64,000 bases of DNA from Variovorax sp. OAS795 (GCF_040546685.1 NZ_JBEPOH010000001.1:620001-684000), one strand, 5' to 3'; positions 23,335 through 33,308 are shown, numbered from the stretch's first letter. A program made the numbers and translations. Notes: a model not told the origin generated them from the letters alone.

Positions 23335-25341
23335 ATGTCCGCCCCCAACATCCCCCAGATACGCCTTTACCAGGACTGGCTGCGCGAGCAGCGCGGCCTC
23401 TCGTTCGACACCTACGACGCGCTGTGGCGCTGGTCCGTGACCGACCTCGACGCTTTCTGGCAGAGCATCTGGGACTACGCGGGCATGCACTCGCCCACGC
23501 CGCACACCGCGGTGCTGGCCGACGCCCGCATGCCCGGCGCCCAGTGGTTCCCGGGCGCGCAGGTCAACTACGCCCGCGAGGTGCTGCGCCATGCCGATGC
23601 GGCCCATGCGGCCGGCATGCCCGCCATCGTGAGCGACAACGAGCTCGGCGAAGTGCGCGAGCTGTCATGGCCCGAACTGCGCCGCCAGGTGGCTTCGGCG
23701 GCGCTCACGCTGCGCGCGCTCGGCGTGAGGCGCGGAGACCGCGTGGCCGCCTACATGCCCAACGTGCCCGAGACCATGGTCGCGTTTCTCGCCTGCTCCT
23801 GCATCGGCGCCGTCTGGAGCGTGTGCGCGCCCGACATGGGCACCGCCGCGGTGGTCGACCGCTTCCGCCAGATCGAACCGACGCTGCTGATCGCCGCCGA
23901 CGGCGTGCACTACGGCGCCAAGCCCATCGACCGCAGCGCCGTGGTGCAGGAGCTGCGCGGCGCGCTGCCCAGCGTGCAGAAGCTGCTGCTGCTGCGAACG
24001 CCCCATGCCGCGCAGCAGATCGGCGCCGATGCCGACTGGCACGATGCCATCGCGCGCAGCGATGCCGAGGTGGACGCATTCGAGCCCGAGTGGCTGCCCT
24101 TCGACCATCCGATCTGGATCGTCTACTCGAGCGGCACCACCGGCCTGCCCAAGCCCATCGTGCATGGGCAGGGCGGCATCATCATGACGATGTATGCCTG
24201 CGGCCTGCACAACGACGTCGGCGCAAGCTATGGCGCCAACAACTTCGGCGAGCGCTTCCACTGGTACAGCTCGACCGGGTGGGTCATGTGGAACTGCCAG
24301 CTCTCGGGCCTGGCCTTCGGCGCCACCATCGTCATCTACGACGGCCATCCGGCGGGCAGCAAGGAGAAGCCCGACTGGGCCGTGCTGTGGCGCTTTGCCG
24401 CGAGGCACCGCGTCACCTTCTTCGGCGCCGGCGCGGCCTACTTCACCAACTGCATGAAGGCCGGCGTGGTCGCCGCGGAATGCGGCGACCTCTCGCGCGT
24501 GCGCGCGCTCGGCAGCACCGGCTCGCCGCTGTCCGAAGACGTGCAGCGCTGGGGCACGGCGCAACTGCTCGCGGCGGGCGCCGACAGCGTGTGGTGGTGC
24601 AACATCTCGGGCGGTACCGACTTCTGCGGCGCGTTCGTCGGCGGCAACCGCGAGCTGCCCGAGGTGCCCGGCCAGATGCAGTGCCGCCAGATCGGCCACG
24701 CGGTCGAGGCCTGGAACGAGGACGGCAAGCCCGTCATCGGCGAAGTGGGCGAGCTGGTCTGCACGCAGCCCACGCCGTCGATGCCGCTGTACTTCTGGGG
24801 CGACGAAGGCAACGCGCGCTACCTGTCGAGCTACTTCGACACCTACCCCGGCGTCTGGCGCCACGGCGACTGGATCCGGATCGGCGAAGACGGCGGCTGC
24901 ATCATCTACGGCCGCAGCGACGCCACCATCAACCGCCAGGGCCTGCGCATGGGCACCAGCGAGATCTACAGCGCCGTGGAGGCACTGCCCGAAGTGCTCG
25001 ACTCGATGGTGGTCGATCTCGAATACCTGGGCCGCGAAAGCTACATGCCGTTGTTCGTGGTGCTTCGCCCCGGCGTGGCGCTCGACGACGCGCTGCGCGC
25101 GAAGATCAATGGCGCGATCAAGACCTCGCTCTCGCCGCGCTTCCTGCCCAACGACATCTTCCAGGTGGACGAGATCCCGCGCACGCTCTCGGGCAAGAAG
25201 CAGGAACTGCCGATCAAGAAGCTGCTGCTCGGGCAACCGCTCGAGAAGGTGGTCAACCGCGAGGCGATGGCCAACCCCGCGTCGCTGGGCTGGTACGTGG
25301 CGCTGGCCGAGCGGCGCGCCGCTCAGGCCAGCAGCTCGTAG
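23335..25341 (+). CDS. aacS: Acetoacetyl-CoA synthetase
   Basis: A 668-residue AMP-forming ligase that converts acetoacetate, ATP and CoA to acetoacetyl-CoA. The P-loop YSSGTTGLPKP is at 264-274, the acyl-site region is WYSSTGWVMWNCQLSGLAFG and a C-terminal lysine is in LSGKKQELPIKK; the N-terminal cap VNYAREVLRH is that of acetoacetate ligases. It is divergent from an operon that ends in fumarylacetoacetase, an acetoacetate-producing enzyme, so both may be controlled from the same operators. Its 3' end overlaps the cyclase gene by 19 bases. Confidence 0.93.
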   Translation: MSAPNIPQIRLYQDWLREQRGLSFDTYDALWRWSVTDLDAFWQSIWDYAGMHSPTPHTAVLADARMPGAQWFPGAQVNYAREVLRHADAAHAAGMPAIVSDNELGEVRELSWPELRRQVASAALTLRALGVRRGDRVAAYMPNVPETMVAFLACSCIGAVWSVCAPDMGTAAVVDRFRQIEPTLLIAADGVHYGAKPIDRSAVVQELRGALPSVQKLLLLRTPHAAQQIGADADWHDAIARSDAEVDAFEPEWLPFDHPIWIVYSSGTTGLPKPIVHGQGGIIMTMYACGLHNDVGASYGANNFGERFHWYSSTGWVMWNCQLSGLAFGATIVIYDGHPAGSKEKPDWAVLWRFAARHRVTFFGAGAAYFTNCMKAGVVAAECGDLSRVRALGSTGSPLSEDVQRWGTAQLLAAGADSVWWCNISGGTDFCGAFVGGNRELPEVPGQMQCRQIGHAVEAWNEDGKPVIGEVGELVCTQPTPSMPLYFWGDEGNARYLSSYFDTYPGVWRHGDWIRIGEDGGCIIYGRSDATINRQGLRMGTSEIYSAVEALPEVLDSMVVDLEYLGRESYMPLFVVLRPGVALDDALRAKINGAIKTSLSPRFLPNDIFQVDEIPRTLSGKKQELPIKKLLLGQPLEKVVNREAMANPASLGWYVALAERRAAQASSS

Positions 25342-27257
25342 AGCACCATGCGGGTCTGGCGCCCGCGCAGCTCGGCGTCTTCCTCGATGCGGCGCGTGCG
25401 CAGCCGTCCGCCCAGCGCCTCGAAGGTGGCTTCGGAGACCAGGGTCTGCGTGTTCAGCTGCTTGTTGATGCCTTCGATCCGGCTTGCCACGTTGATCACG
25501 TCGCCGAAGGCGGTGTAGGCCAGGCGGTCGTTCGAGCCCAGCACCCCCGCGATCACCACGCCCGTGTGGATGCCGATGCGGGTGCGGAACTCGGGCAGGC
25601 CTTGGGCGCGCCACCGGCCATTGAGTGCGGCCATTTCGGCGTGCAGCTGGAGCGCCGCGGTGCAGGCCTGGTACTCCGCGTCCTGCAGGTCGGCCGGTGC
25701 GCCCCACAGCACCATGATGCCGTCGCCGATGAACTTGTCGATCACGCCGCCGTGCTGCGCGATCACGCGTGCCGCCACGTTGAAGTATTCGGTCAAGAGG
25801 CCGACCAGCACGTCGGCGGGAATCGACTCCGAGATGCTGGTGAAGCCCTCGACGTCGGTGAACATGACCGTGATGCGGCGCGGCGAACCGCTGGGCGCGA
25901 GCGCGTGGCCTTCGGCGATCAGCCGGTTGATCACGTCCACCGGCACGAACTTGCTGAAGGCCTTGAGGCTGCGCGCCGATTCATCCAGCGCCTGGTCCAG
26001 GTGCTGGATCTCGAGCACCCGGCTGTGCTCGCGCGGCAGGTTGTCCAGTTCCAGCAAGCCGATGCGCCGCGCGATGTGCGACAGGTTCTCGACCGGCGAG
26101 GTGACGAGCTTGGACAGCCGGAGCGACAGCAGCAGCGTGGCGGCGAGGAACAGCACGGCCAGCAGCAGGCCCCAGAGCACGGCGCGCTGCAGGGCGCCCA
26201 GCAGCATGTCTTCGGGAACCCAGCTGACCAGCTCCCAGCCGGTGGACGGAATGCGCGAGGTCTGCACCAGGTAGCGCCTGCCGCCGTAGGCCATCGAGAA
26301 ACTCGTTTCGGGCGGGCCGTCGGCGGCGCCGTCGGACAGCAGGTGGTCGCTCAAGGCGCCGAGCACGCCGTCCTTGGCCGGCATCAGCTGGCGCACCACG
26401 CCCGGCACGTCGCTGCGTGCGAGAACCTGGTGGCTGGCGCTCAACAGCGCGCTGTTGCCCTGGCCGCTGCTGCTGCTGAAGAGGCGCACGAATTCCGACA
26501 GGCGCCCGAGCGACACGTCGCCCGCCACGACCAGCGTGCGGCTCGCGCCGTCAGCCTGCGTGCGCCGGCTCGGCAGCGCGTAGGTCACGCCCAGTTCCTG
26601 CGCCGCGGCAAAGACATAGGGCTGCGTCCAGACGGGCCCGTTGGCCTTTCGCGCGCCGATGTACCAACTGCGCTGCGCCGGGTCGTAGCTGCTGCGGCGG
26701 GCCTCGATGCGCGTGGTGGCGTAGCGGTGCCGCGCGTCGTCCTGCACGGAGGATGGCGGCTTGAACTCCCACGTCTCGGTGGTGAACGACGGGCCGCGCG
26801 AAATCCGGCGCACCGCGGGCGCGGGGTAGCGCAGCACCATCAGCATCTGGCCTTCGTCGTCGGCCACGTAGGTGCTGTCGAGCTCGGGCGACTGCTGCAG
26901 CAGCGTCCACAACAGCTCGGCGGTCTGGTCCGCGCTCGGGCCCGTGGGCCGCAGCGTGGGGGAATCGCCCAGCGCGCCCACCACCGACTCGGTCTTGGCC
27001 AGGAACGCCAGCACCTTGTCCTCGGTGCGGTCGTGGTTGGCCTTGTGCGCCGAGCGGCCGATGTCGGACACCAGGCGCTGCGAACCCCAGTAGCCCAGCC
27101 CCACCAGCAGAAGCGATTGGCTCAGGGCGACGGCGCTCACGATCGTGCCCACGTCCACCCTGAAGCGGCGCGGTTTGCGAGTGGTGCCCGTGGGCGGTTG
27201 TGGCGATGTTCTTGTTGTTTCCACAAAAGCAAAAGGCGGCTTGGCCGCCCCGTCCAT
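25323..27257 (-). CDS. Membrane-bound class III adenylate/guanylate cyclase with sensor domain
   Basis: A 644-residue signalling protein. A first membrane helix (TIVSAVALSQSLLLVGLGYW) leads to a periplasmic Cache-like sensor of about 290 residues, then a second helix (VLWGLLLAVLFLAATLLLSL), a HAMP-like linker and a C-terminal class III cyclase. Metal-binding acids are in FTDVEGFT and GDGIMVLWG, and the Asn/Arg pair in NVASRIEG. The Lys in DKFIGDG suits ATP as substrate. The start MDGAAKPP is chosen by family plausibility; the ribosome site is weak, and an ATG 33 codons upstream is possible. It overlaps aacS tail to tail. Confidence 0.82.
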   Translation of the reverse strand: MDGAAKPPFAFVETTRTSPQPPTGTTRKPRRFRVDVGTIVSAVALSQSLLLVGLGYWGSQRLVSDIGRSAHKANHDRTEDKVLAFLAKTESVVGALGDSPTLRPTGPSADQTAELLWTLLQQSPELDSTYVADDEGQMLMVLRYPAPAVRRISRGPSFTTETWEFKPPSSVQDDARHRYATTRIEARRSSYDPAQRSWYIGARKANGPVWTQPYVFAAAQELGVTYALPSRRTQADGASRTLVVAGDVSLGRLSEFVRLFSSSSGQGNSALLSASHQVLARSDVPGVVRQLMPAKDGVLGALSDHLLSDGAADGPPETSFSMAYGGRRYLVQTSRIPSTGWELVSWVPEDMLLGALQRAVLWGLLLAVLFLAATLLLSLRLSKLVTSPVENLSHIARRIGLLELDNLPREHSRVLEIQHLDQALDESARSLKAFSKFVPVDVINRLIAEGHALAPSGSPRRITVMFTDVEGFTSISESIPADVLVGLLTEYFNVAARVIAQHGGVIDKFIGDGIMVLWGAPADLQDAEYQACTAALQLHAEMAALNGRWRAQGLPEFRTRIGIHTGVVIAGVLGSNDRLAYTAFGDVINVASRIEGINKQLNTQTLVSEATFEALGGRLRTRRIEEDAELRGRQTRMVLYELLA

Positions 27258-27427
27258 TTCGGTGGAAGTACCCTCGGTGAGGGATGCGGCGCCATTTTGC
27301 GCGACGCATCTGCCAGGTCTCTCGCTGCGGGCGCGTGCCGGCGCAATAACCAGCAACTTTTTGGCGCGACTGTGGAAGATTTCGCGTCGGCCCCGGCGCC
27401 CGGTCCGCGAACAGTCTTTTTCCGACG

Positions 27428-28144
27428 CTAGCGCGCGTCGTGAAAGATGATGCCCAGCGTATGGCGCCGCCCCGAGCGCACGCGGCTCACCCCGTGCCGC
27501 ATCGTCACGCGGTAGGTGCCGCGCGTGCCCGCCACGGGCCGCTGGTTGACCGCGAAGATCACCGCCTCGCCCTGCGCGAGCGACACCACCTCGGCACGCG
27601 ACTGCATGCGGGGCCGCTGCTCGGTGAGCACGAATTCGCCGCCCGTGAAGTCATCGCCGGGGCGGCTCAGCAATACCGTGAGCTGCAGCGGAAACTGCAG
27701 CTCGCCATACAGGTCCTGGTGGAGGCAGTTGTAGTCGCCCTGCCCGTAGCGCAGCAGCAGCGGCGTGGGGCGCGTCTGCCCTGCGGCATGGCAGCGCGCG
27801 AGGTACGCGGCGTGGTCCGCCGGACAGTCGGCCGGCTGGCCCATGGCCGCGGCCCATGCATTGGCAAGCGGCGCCAGGCGCGCGTACAGCGCGCTGCGCC
27901 ATGCGGCCACTGCCTGCGGCAGCGGGTGGTCGAAGTATTGGTACTCGCCCTGCCCGAAGCCATGCCGCTGCATCACCACGCGGCTGCGGAAATGCGCGGG
28001 CTCGTCATACAGCGCCGCCAGCGCGAAGCATTCTTCCGGGCTGAAGAGCACGCCCGTGGTCGCAGCGCCGCGCGTGGCAAGCTCGGCTTCGATGCGGGGC
28101 CAGTCGAGCGCAAGGGCGCGTTGTTCGGGAGGGATCGTCTGCAT
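27428..28144 (-). CDS. 2OG-Fe(II) oxygenase (Oxygenase-NA type)
   Basis: A 238-residue protein with the facial-triad pattern of 2-oxoglutarate oxygenases: His and Asp in LHQDLYGELQFP, then a distal His in YRVTMRHGVSRVR with the 2OG-binding Arg nearby. TPLLLRYGQGDYN and FTGGEFVLTEQRPR are characteristic of the small bacterial family named Oxygenase-NA in Pfam, which some relate to nucleic-acid demethylation. The substrate cannot be told here. It stands alone between the cyclase promoter region and a small membrane protein. Confidence 0.8.
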   Translation of the reverse strand: MQTIPPEQRALALDWPRIEAELATRGAATTGVLFSPEECFALAALYDEPAHFRSRVVMQRHGFGQGEYQYFDHPLPQAVAAWRSALYARLAPLANAWAAAMGQPADCPADHAAYLARCHAAGQTRPTPLLLRYGQGDYNCLHQDLYGELQFPLQLTVLLSRPGDDFTGGEFVLTEQRPRMQSRAEVVSLAQGEAVIFAVNQRPVAGTRGTYRVTMRHGVSRVRSGRRHTLGIIFHDAR

Positions 28145-28212
28145 GCCCGCAGTGTGCGGCGGGCGCGGCCGCGGCGCTCGCTGTTTCCGGACATGGGTGC
28201 CGTTCTAGCGCG

Positions 28213-28617
28213 CTACAGCCACTTTCCGCTGCCCGTCGGCATCTGGATCGTCGTCGCCGGGTCGCCGCTGTTCACCAGCGCGTCGATGCCGATGCTCAGG
28301 ATCGAGATGAAGATGCTCGCGAAGAACGCGGTCCAGAAGCCCGAGAGCTTGAAGCCGCGCACCAGCGCGGCCACCAGCATGATCATCAGCGCGTTGATCA
28401 CCAGCAGGAAGAGGCCGAGCGTCAGCAGCGTCAGTGGCAGCGTGAGCACGATCAAAAGCGGCTTGACGATGGCATTGGCAAGGCCGAGCAGCAGGGCGGA
28501 GATCACGAGCGCCGCGGTGCTCTCGAACTTGATGCCGCGAAAGATCAGGCTGGCCACCCACAGCGACAGCGCGGTGATGGCCCAGTGCACGAGAAAGGGA
28601 GCGAGGTTGTTCAGCAT
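28213..28617 (-). CDS. Phage-holin-like (superfamily IV) small membrane protein
   Basis: A 134-residue protein with four hydrophobic segments (HWAITALSLWVASLIF, ALVISALLLGLANAIV, LLTLGLFLLVINALMIMLVAALV, AFFASIFISILSIGI), the layout of the chromosomal 4-TM family named after holins. No phage genes surround it, so lysis is unlikely; most bacteria carry such a protein with unknown envelope function. The frame is open farther upstream, inside the neighbouring LysR gene, but the MLNNLAPF start is the family start. Confidence 0.8.
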   Translation of the reverse strand: MLNNLAPFLVHWAITALSLWVASLIFRGIKFESTAALVISALLLGLANAIVKPLLIVLTLPLTLLTLGLFLLVINALMIMLVAALVRGFKLSGFWTAFFASIFISILSIGIDALVNSGDPATTIQMPTGSGKWL

Positions 28618-28679
28618 GGTGTGAGTGAGGCGCGGAAGACCGTCCGCGGGGCGTTGCGGACCATCATATCGGCAGCGTC

Positions 28680-29600
28680 TCAGGAAGCGCCGCGCCGTGC
28701 CTCGGCCAGCAGCCAGTCGCTGAACAATTTCAGCAGCGGCCGCTGGTCGGCGCGCTCGGGCGTCACGAGGTAGTAGTTGCGCTCGCCCGAGAGCGGCCGA
28801 GCGCAGGCCACCACCAGTTCGCCGCGCGCAAGTTCGTCGGCCACCAGCATGGTGGGCATCAGCGCTACGCCAAGGCCGTGCGAAGCGGCCGCGGCCAAGA
28901 TGGAAAACAGCTCGTAGCGCGGCCCCCCGCGCGCATTGGGCGCATCGATCTGCTGCGCGTCGAACCACTGGCGCCAGCCGTCGGGCCGCGTGCTCTGCTG
29001 CAGGAGCGGCATCTGCGCGATGGCCGCGGGCGACACCGCGTTGCCCTTGCGCGCGGAGGTCGGCAGCAGCGAAGGGCTGCACACCGGCACCACGTCTTCG
29101 TGCATCAGCAGCAGCGCATGCGTGCCGGCCCAGTTCTCCACCTGCGCGGGCGTGCCGGCGTACAGCGCGGCATCGAACTCCGCATCGGCAAACAGGAAGG
29201 GACGGGTGCGCGTCTCGATGTGCACCACCACGTCGGGCTGCAGGGCCGCAAAGCCCTTGAGGCGCGGCATCAGCCAGCGCGTGGCGAAGGTGGGCACGGC
29301 CGCGAGGGACAGCGAGCCGCCTTCGCCCTGGTGCGCCATGGCGTCGAGGGTGTCGCGTTCCATGGCTTCGAGCCGCTTGGTGATCTGCCGCGCGTAGGCC
29401 GCGCCGCTGGCCGTGAGCGCCACGCCGTGGCGCGTGCGGCGGAACAGCGCCACGCCCAGGAACGCTTCGAGCGTGCCGATCTGGCGCGACACCGCGCTTT
29501 GCGTGAGCGCGAGTTCCTGCGCGGCGCGGGTGTAGCTCTCGTGGCGCGCGGCCGCGTCGAAGCACACGAGTGTCTGCAGGGGCGGGATCTTGCGGCGCAT
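28680..29600 (-). CDS. LysR-family regulator (GcvA-like), divergent from gcdH
   Basis: A 306-residue LysR regulator. The winged helix covers LQTLVCFDAAARHESYTRAAQELALTQSAVSRQIGTLEAFLG, and the effector domain follows, with GcvA-type features (FATRWLMPRL, HGLGVALMP). The 185-base space to the divergent glutaryl-CoA dehydrogenase gene would house both promoters. In related bacteria such LysR proteins (GcdR) activate glutarate use through gcdH; that role here is inferred from position. Confidence 0.88.
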   Translation of the reverse strand: MRRKIPPLQTLVCFDAAARHESYTRAAQELALTQSAVSRQIGTLEAFLGVALFRRTRHGVALTASGAAYARQITKRLEAMERDTLDAMAHQGEGGSLSLAAVPTFATRWLMPRLKGFAALQPDVVVHIETRTRPFLFADAEFDAALYAGTPAQVENWAGTHALLLMHEDVVPVCSPSLLPTSARKGNAVSPAAIAQMPLLQQSTRPDGWRQWFDAQQIDAPNARGGPRYELFSILAAAASHGLGVALMPTMLVADELARGELVVACARPLSGERNYYLVTPERADQRPLLKLFSDWLLAEARRGAS

Positions 29601-29785
29601 GTATGCCGCTAGTGTATGACTGGGACCACGCTGCTACCAATGGAAACGTATCCGCGGGCCCCTGCGAGATGTGCGTTGAGTGCATATCTGGGTGAGGATT
29701 CATCGTTTGCGCCCGGCCCCTCGCATGGCTAGGATCGACCCATTCCCCCTCTCTTTCGTTTTTCCCCCATACCGGAGACAGCCAC

Positions 29786-30985
29786 ATGGCCGCCAAAGCG
29801 CAATTCCACTGGGACGACCCCCTTCTTCTCGACCAGCAACTGACCGACGAAGAACGCATGATCCGCGACGCGGCCAATGCCTACTGCCAGGAGCGCCTCG
29901 CGCCCCGCGTCATCGAAGGCTTCCGCAACGGTGAAACCGACCCGGCCATCTTCCGCGAGATGGGCGCACTCGGCCTCCTGGGCCCGACGATTCCCGAGGA
30001 GTACGGCGGCCCCGGCCTCAACTACGTGGCCTACGGCCTGATCGCCCGCGAAGTCGAGCGCGTCGACTCGGGCTACCGCTCGATGGCCAGCGTGCAAAGC
30101 TCGCTCGTGATGGTGCCGATCTTCGAATTCGGCACCGAGGCGCAAAAGCAGAAGTTCCTGCCCAAGCTCGCCACCGGCGAATGGATCGGCTGCTTCGGCC
30201 TGACCGAACCCGACCACGGCTCCGACCCCGGCAGCATGGTCACGCGCGCCAAGAAGGTGCCGGGCGGCTATTCGCTCAGCGGCGCCAAGATGTGGATCAG
30301 CAATTCCCCGATCGCCGATGTGTTCGTCGTGTGGGCGAAGGAAGTCAGCGAAAGCGGCACCGTGGGCCCGATCCGCGGCTTCGTGCTCGAGAAGGGCATG
30401 AAGGGCCTCTCGGCCCCCGCCATTCACGGCAAGGTCGGCCTGCGCGCCAGCATCACCGGCGAGATCGTGATGGACGGCGTGTTCTGCCCCGAAGAAAACG
30501 CGTTCCCCGAAGTGCAGGGCCTCAAGGGCCCCTTCACCTGCCTCAACAGCGCGCGCTACGGCATCTCGTGGGGTGCGATCGGCGCCGCCGAAGACTGCTG
30601 GCACCGCGCCCGCCAGTACACGCTGGACCGCAAGCAGTTCGGCCGCCCGCTCGCGGCCAACCAGCTCATTCAGAAGAAGCTGGCCGACATGCAGACCGAG
30701 ATCACGCTGGGCCTGCAGGGCAGCCTGCGCCTGGGCCGCATGAAGGACGAGGGCACGGCCTCGGTCGAGATCACCTCGATCATGAAGCGCAACAACTGCG
30801 GCAAGGCCCTGGACATCGCCCGCCTGGCGCGCGACATGATGGGCGGCAACGGCATCAGCGACGAATTCGGCGTGGCGCGCCACCTGGTGAACCTCGAAGT
30901 GGTCAACACCTACGAAGGCACGCACGACATCCACGCGCTGATCCTGGGCCGCGCCATCACCGGCATTGCCGCCTTCGCCAACTGA
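29786..30985 (+). CDS. gcdH: Glutaryl-CoA dehydrogenase
   Basis: A 399-residue acyl-CoA dehydrogenase of standard GCDH length that oxidatively decarboxylates glutaryl-CoA to crotonyl-CoA. Family marks are [33 protein letters not shown] (FAD/substrate), the Arg-containing [19 protein letters not shown] loop and the catalytic base in [21 protein letters not shown] precedes the ATG. It is divergent from a GcvA/GcdR-like regulator and followed by a CoA transferase, forming a glutarate/lysine catabolic unit that also accepts glutaryl-CoA from aromatic degradation. Confidence 0.95.
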   Translation: MAAKAQFHWDDPLLLDQQLTDEERMIRDAANAYCQERLAPRVIEGFRNGETDPAIFREMGALGLLGPTIPEEYGGPGLNYVAYGLIAREVERVDSGYRSMASVQSSLVMVPIFEFGTEAQKQKFLPKLATGEWIGCFGLTEPDHGSDPGSMVTRAKKVPGGYSLSGAKMWISNSPIADVFVVWAKEVSESGTVGPIRGFVLEKGMKGLSAPAIHGKVGLRASITGEIVMDGVFCPEENAFPEVQGLKGPFTCLNSARYGISWGAIGAAEDCWHRARQYTLDRKQFGRPLAANQLIQKKLADMQTEITLGLQGSLRLGRMKDEGTASVEITSIMKRNNCGKALDIARLARDMMGGNGISDEFGVARHLVNLEVVNTYEGTHDIHALILGRAITGIAAFAN

Positions 30986-31058
30986 ACGAGCGCATGAGCG
31001 CCGCGCCGGGCCGCCCCAAGCAAGCTCGCAACGCAGTGCGAAGCACGAAGGTACTCCA

Positions 31059-32297
31059 ATGAGCAACAAGCCCGCGGCCCTGGACGGCATCAAGGTCCTC
31101 GATCTGTCCCGCGTGCTCGCGGGCCCGTGGTGCACGCAGATCCTCGCGGACCTGGGCGCCGACGTCGTCAAGATCGAGCGCCCCGGTGTCGGCGACGACA
31201 CGCGCACCTGGGGCCCGCCGTTCATCAAGGACGCGGACGGCAACGACACCGACCAGGCCAGCTATTTCACCGCCTGCAACCGCAACAAGCGCTCCGTCAC
31301 GGTCGACATGGCCACGGCCGACGGGCAGGCGCTGCTCAAGCAGATGGCGGCGCAGAGCGACATCGTCGTGGAGAACTTCAAGACCGGGGGCCTCAAGCAA
31401 TACGGCCTCGACCACGAGAGCCTGCGCGCGGCCAACCCGCGGCTCATCTACTGCAGCGTGACCGGCTTCGGCCACGACGGTCCCTACGCGGAGCGCGCGG
31501 GCTACGACCTGATGATCCAGGCCATGACCGGCATGATGAGCATCACAGGCCGTCCCGACGGCGAACCCGGCGGCGGCCCGCTGCGCGTGGGCGTGGCGCT
31601 CACCGACCTGTTCACCGGTGTCTACGCCAGCACCGCGATCCTCGCGGCGCTGCAGGTGCGCGACCGCACGGGCGAAGGCCAGCACATCGACATGGCGCTG
31701 CTCGACGTGGGCATGGCCATCCTCGCCAACCAGGCCAGCGCCTTCCTCAATACCGGCAAGGCGCCCGAGCGCCAGGGCAACACGCACCCGAGCCTCGCGC
31801 CCTACCAGGACTTTCCGACGCTGGACGGCTCGATGCTGCTGGCCATCGGCAACAACGGCCAGTTCGCGCGCTTCTGCGAGGCGGCCGGCCACCCGGAGTG
31901 GGCGGCCGACGCGCGCTTTGCCAGCAACACGCTGCGCGTGAAGCACCGCGGCGTGCTCATCCCGATGATGGAAGAACTCACGCGCACGCGCACCACCGCC
32001 GACTGGGTCACGCTGCTCGAGGACAAGGCCGTGCCCTGCGGCCCGATCAACGACATCGCACAGGCCTTCGGCGACGCGCAGGTCCGCTCGCGCGGCCTGG
32101 CCATCACGCTGCCGCGCGATGCGGGCGACGGTATCCGGAGCATCACCGGCGTGGCGAGCCCGCTGCGCCTCACGGCCACGCCGCCCGTGCTGCGCCATGC
32201 GCCGCCCGCGCTCGGGCAGCACACGCGCGAGGTGCTGGCCGAATTCGGCATCGACGCCGCGCGCTTCGACGCGCTGCGTTCGGCGGGCGTGGTCTGA
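31059..32297 (+). CDS. CaiB/BaiF CoA transferase (glutarate CoA-transferase candidate)
   Basis: A 412-residue class III CoA transferase. The N-terminus LDGIKVLDLSRVLAGPWCTQILADLGADVVKIE, the catalytic Asp in GVALTDLFTGVYAS and the glycine-rich RPDGEPGGGP loop are standard. It lies 73 bases after gcdH on the same strand; such neighbours commonly move CoA from succinyl-CoA to glutarate, supplying glutaryl-CoA. The ATG after a weak ribosome site is chosen because the family alignment begins there; the upstream frame extension is not conserved in character. Confidence 0.9.
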   Translation: MSNKPAALDGIKVLDLSRVLAGPWCTQILADLGADVVKIERPGVGDDTRTWGPPFIKDADGNDTDQASYFTACNRNKRSVTVDMATADGQALLKQMAAQSDIVVENFKTGGLKQYGLDHESLRAANPRLIYCSVTGFGHDGPYAERAGYDLMIQAMTGMMSITGRPDGEPGGGPLRVGVALTDLFTGVYASTAILAALQVRDRTGEGQHIDMALLDVGMAILANQASAFLNTGKAPERQGNTHPSLAPYQDFPTLDGSMLLAIGNNGQFARFCEAAGHPEWAADARFASNTLRVKHRGVLIPMMEELTRTRTTADWVTLLEDKAVPCGPINDIAQAFGDAQVRSRGLAITLPRDAGDGIRSITGVASPLRLTATPPVLRHAPPALGQHTREVLAEFGIDAARFDALRSAGVV

Positions 32298-32313
32298 GGG
32301 AGAAGCGCGAGCC

Positions 32314-32754
32314 ATGACGGACCCGGTGCGCAGCCCGCCCTTCTCGGTGCTGCGCATCGACCATGTCGTGCTGCGCGTGAAGGACGTGGAGCGCGCCATC
32401 GCGTTCTATTGCAGCGTGCTGGGTTGCGAGCTTGAAAAGCGCCGCGACGACCTGGGCCTTGTGCACCTGCGCGCCGGCGCGAGCCTCATCGACCTCGTCA
32501 CGCACGATGGCCCGCTCGGGCGCCAGGGCGGCGCACTCGCCGGCAAGGAGGGCCGCAACGTCGACCACTTCTGCCTGCGCATCGAGCCCTTCGACGAAGC
32601 GGCCATCCGTGCGCTCATGGCGCGCCACGGCGTGCCGGTGCAGGGCGAGGTGCAGAACAACTTCGGCGCCGAGGGCCACGGGCCTTCGATCTACATCGCC
32701 GACCCCGATGGCAACGGCGTGGAACTCAAGGGCCCGGCGGGCGGCAGCGTCTAG
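32314..32754 (+). CDS. VOC-family (glyoxalase/dioxygenase fold) protein
   Basis: A 146-residue protein with two beta-alpha-beta-beta-beta units. The first starts IDHVVLRVKDVERAIAFYCSVLGCELEKR and the second ends IYIADPDGNGVELKGP, with His and Glu metal ligands at the expected places (IDHV, DHFCLRIE, GNGVELK). It lies 16 bases after the CoA transferase gene and may be co-transcribed. The reaction is unknown; lactoylglutathione-lyase-like and dioxygenase-like members look alike at this level. Its TAG stop is read on both strands with the next gene. Confidence 0.82.
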   Translation: MTDPVRSPPFSVLRIDHVVLRVKDVERAIAFYCSVLGCELEKRRDDLGLVHLRAGASLIDLVTHDGPLGRQGGALAGKEGRNVDHFCLRIEPFDEAAIRALMARHGVPVQGEVQNNFGAEGHGPSIYIADPDGNGVELKGPAGGSV

Positions 32755-33209
32755 CTAGCGCGCCCCAGGATCGCCACGCCGAACACCGCCACCCCGAGCG
32801 CGAGGTTCAGGCTCACCAGCTTGCGGACCATGTCGAGCCGCCCGGCCGCCACGGGCCACGCGCTTTCGTCCACGGCACGCCGCAGTGCCCTGAACACCGA
32901 GGCGCGGATGTACACATAGATGCCCGCCATCACGAGGGCGATGCCCATCATCGCCTCCACGCGCCAGTGCACCGTGCGGAAGCCGCCCATCGAAAGGATC
33001 ATGGCCACGCCGGTCACGAACAGCAGCGTGACCGCCGCATCCACGCCGACGAAGAAGCGCCGCAGCGCCGCCGCCATGGTGCGCAGGCGCAGCGGCGGCT
33101 CCAGCGTGGCAACGGCTGCCGGGCGCACCGCGAAGTGCAGGGTGGCCATGCCGCCGACCCAGAAGGCCGCGGCGAGAAGATGGATGAAGAGCAGGATGAC
33201 GTGGAGCAT
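32751..33209 (-). CDS. CopD-like membrane protein
   Basis: A 152-residue protein with four membrane helices: HVILLFIHLLAAAFWVGGM, a segment around AAVTLLFVTGVAMIL, EAMMGIALVMAGIYVYI and LVSLNLALGVAVFGVAI. The first helix carries His and Trp as in CopD/YgaP-like copper or haem proteins (FIHLLAAAFWVGGMATLHF). It is convergent with the VOC gene, with the two stop codons interlocked in one CTAG. Function is not assignable beyond the family. Confidence 0.72.
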   Translation of the reverse strand: MLHVILLFIHLLAAAFWVGGMATLHFAVRPAAVATLEPPLRLRTMAAALRRFFVGVDAAVTLLFVTGVAMILSMGGFRTVHWRVEAMMGIALVMAGIYVYIRASVFRALRRAVDESAWPVAAGRLDMVRKLVSLNLALGVAVFGVAILGRAS

Positions 33210-33308
33210 GGGGACCGATCAGAACACCGAAAGCCGTGCGCGCGCAATGTCCGACGCATTGCGTTGAAAATCGTGCTTCGCAGGCAAGAAAGAAAGGCGA
33301 GACCCACC

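Noticed and set aside
23424..27431. A 1335-residue plus-strand open frame over aacS and the cyclase gene
   Set aside because: Both underlying genes have complete family motifs in other frames; the long frame reflects lack of stop codons at high GC.
28213..28617. Holin-like gene as a sign of a prophage
   Set aside because: No phage structural, lysis or integrase genes are nearby; this 4-TM family is a common chromosomal gene.
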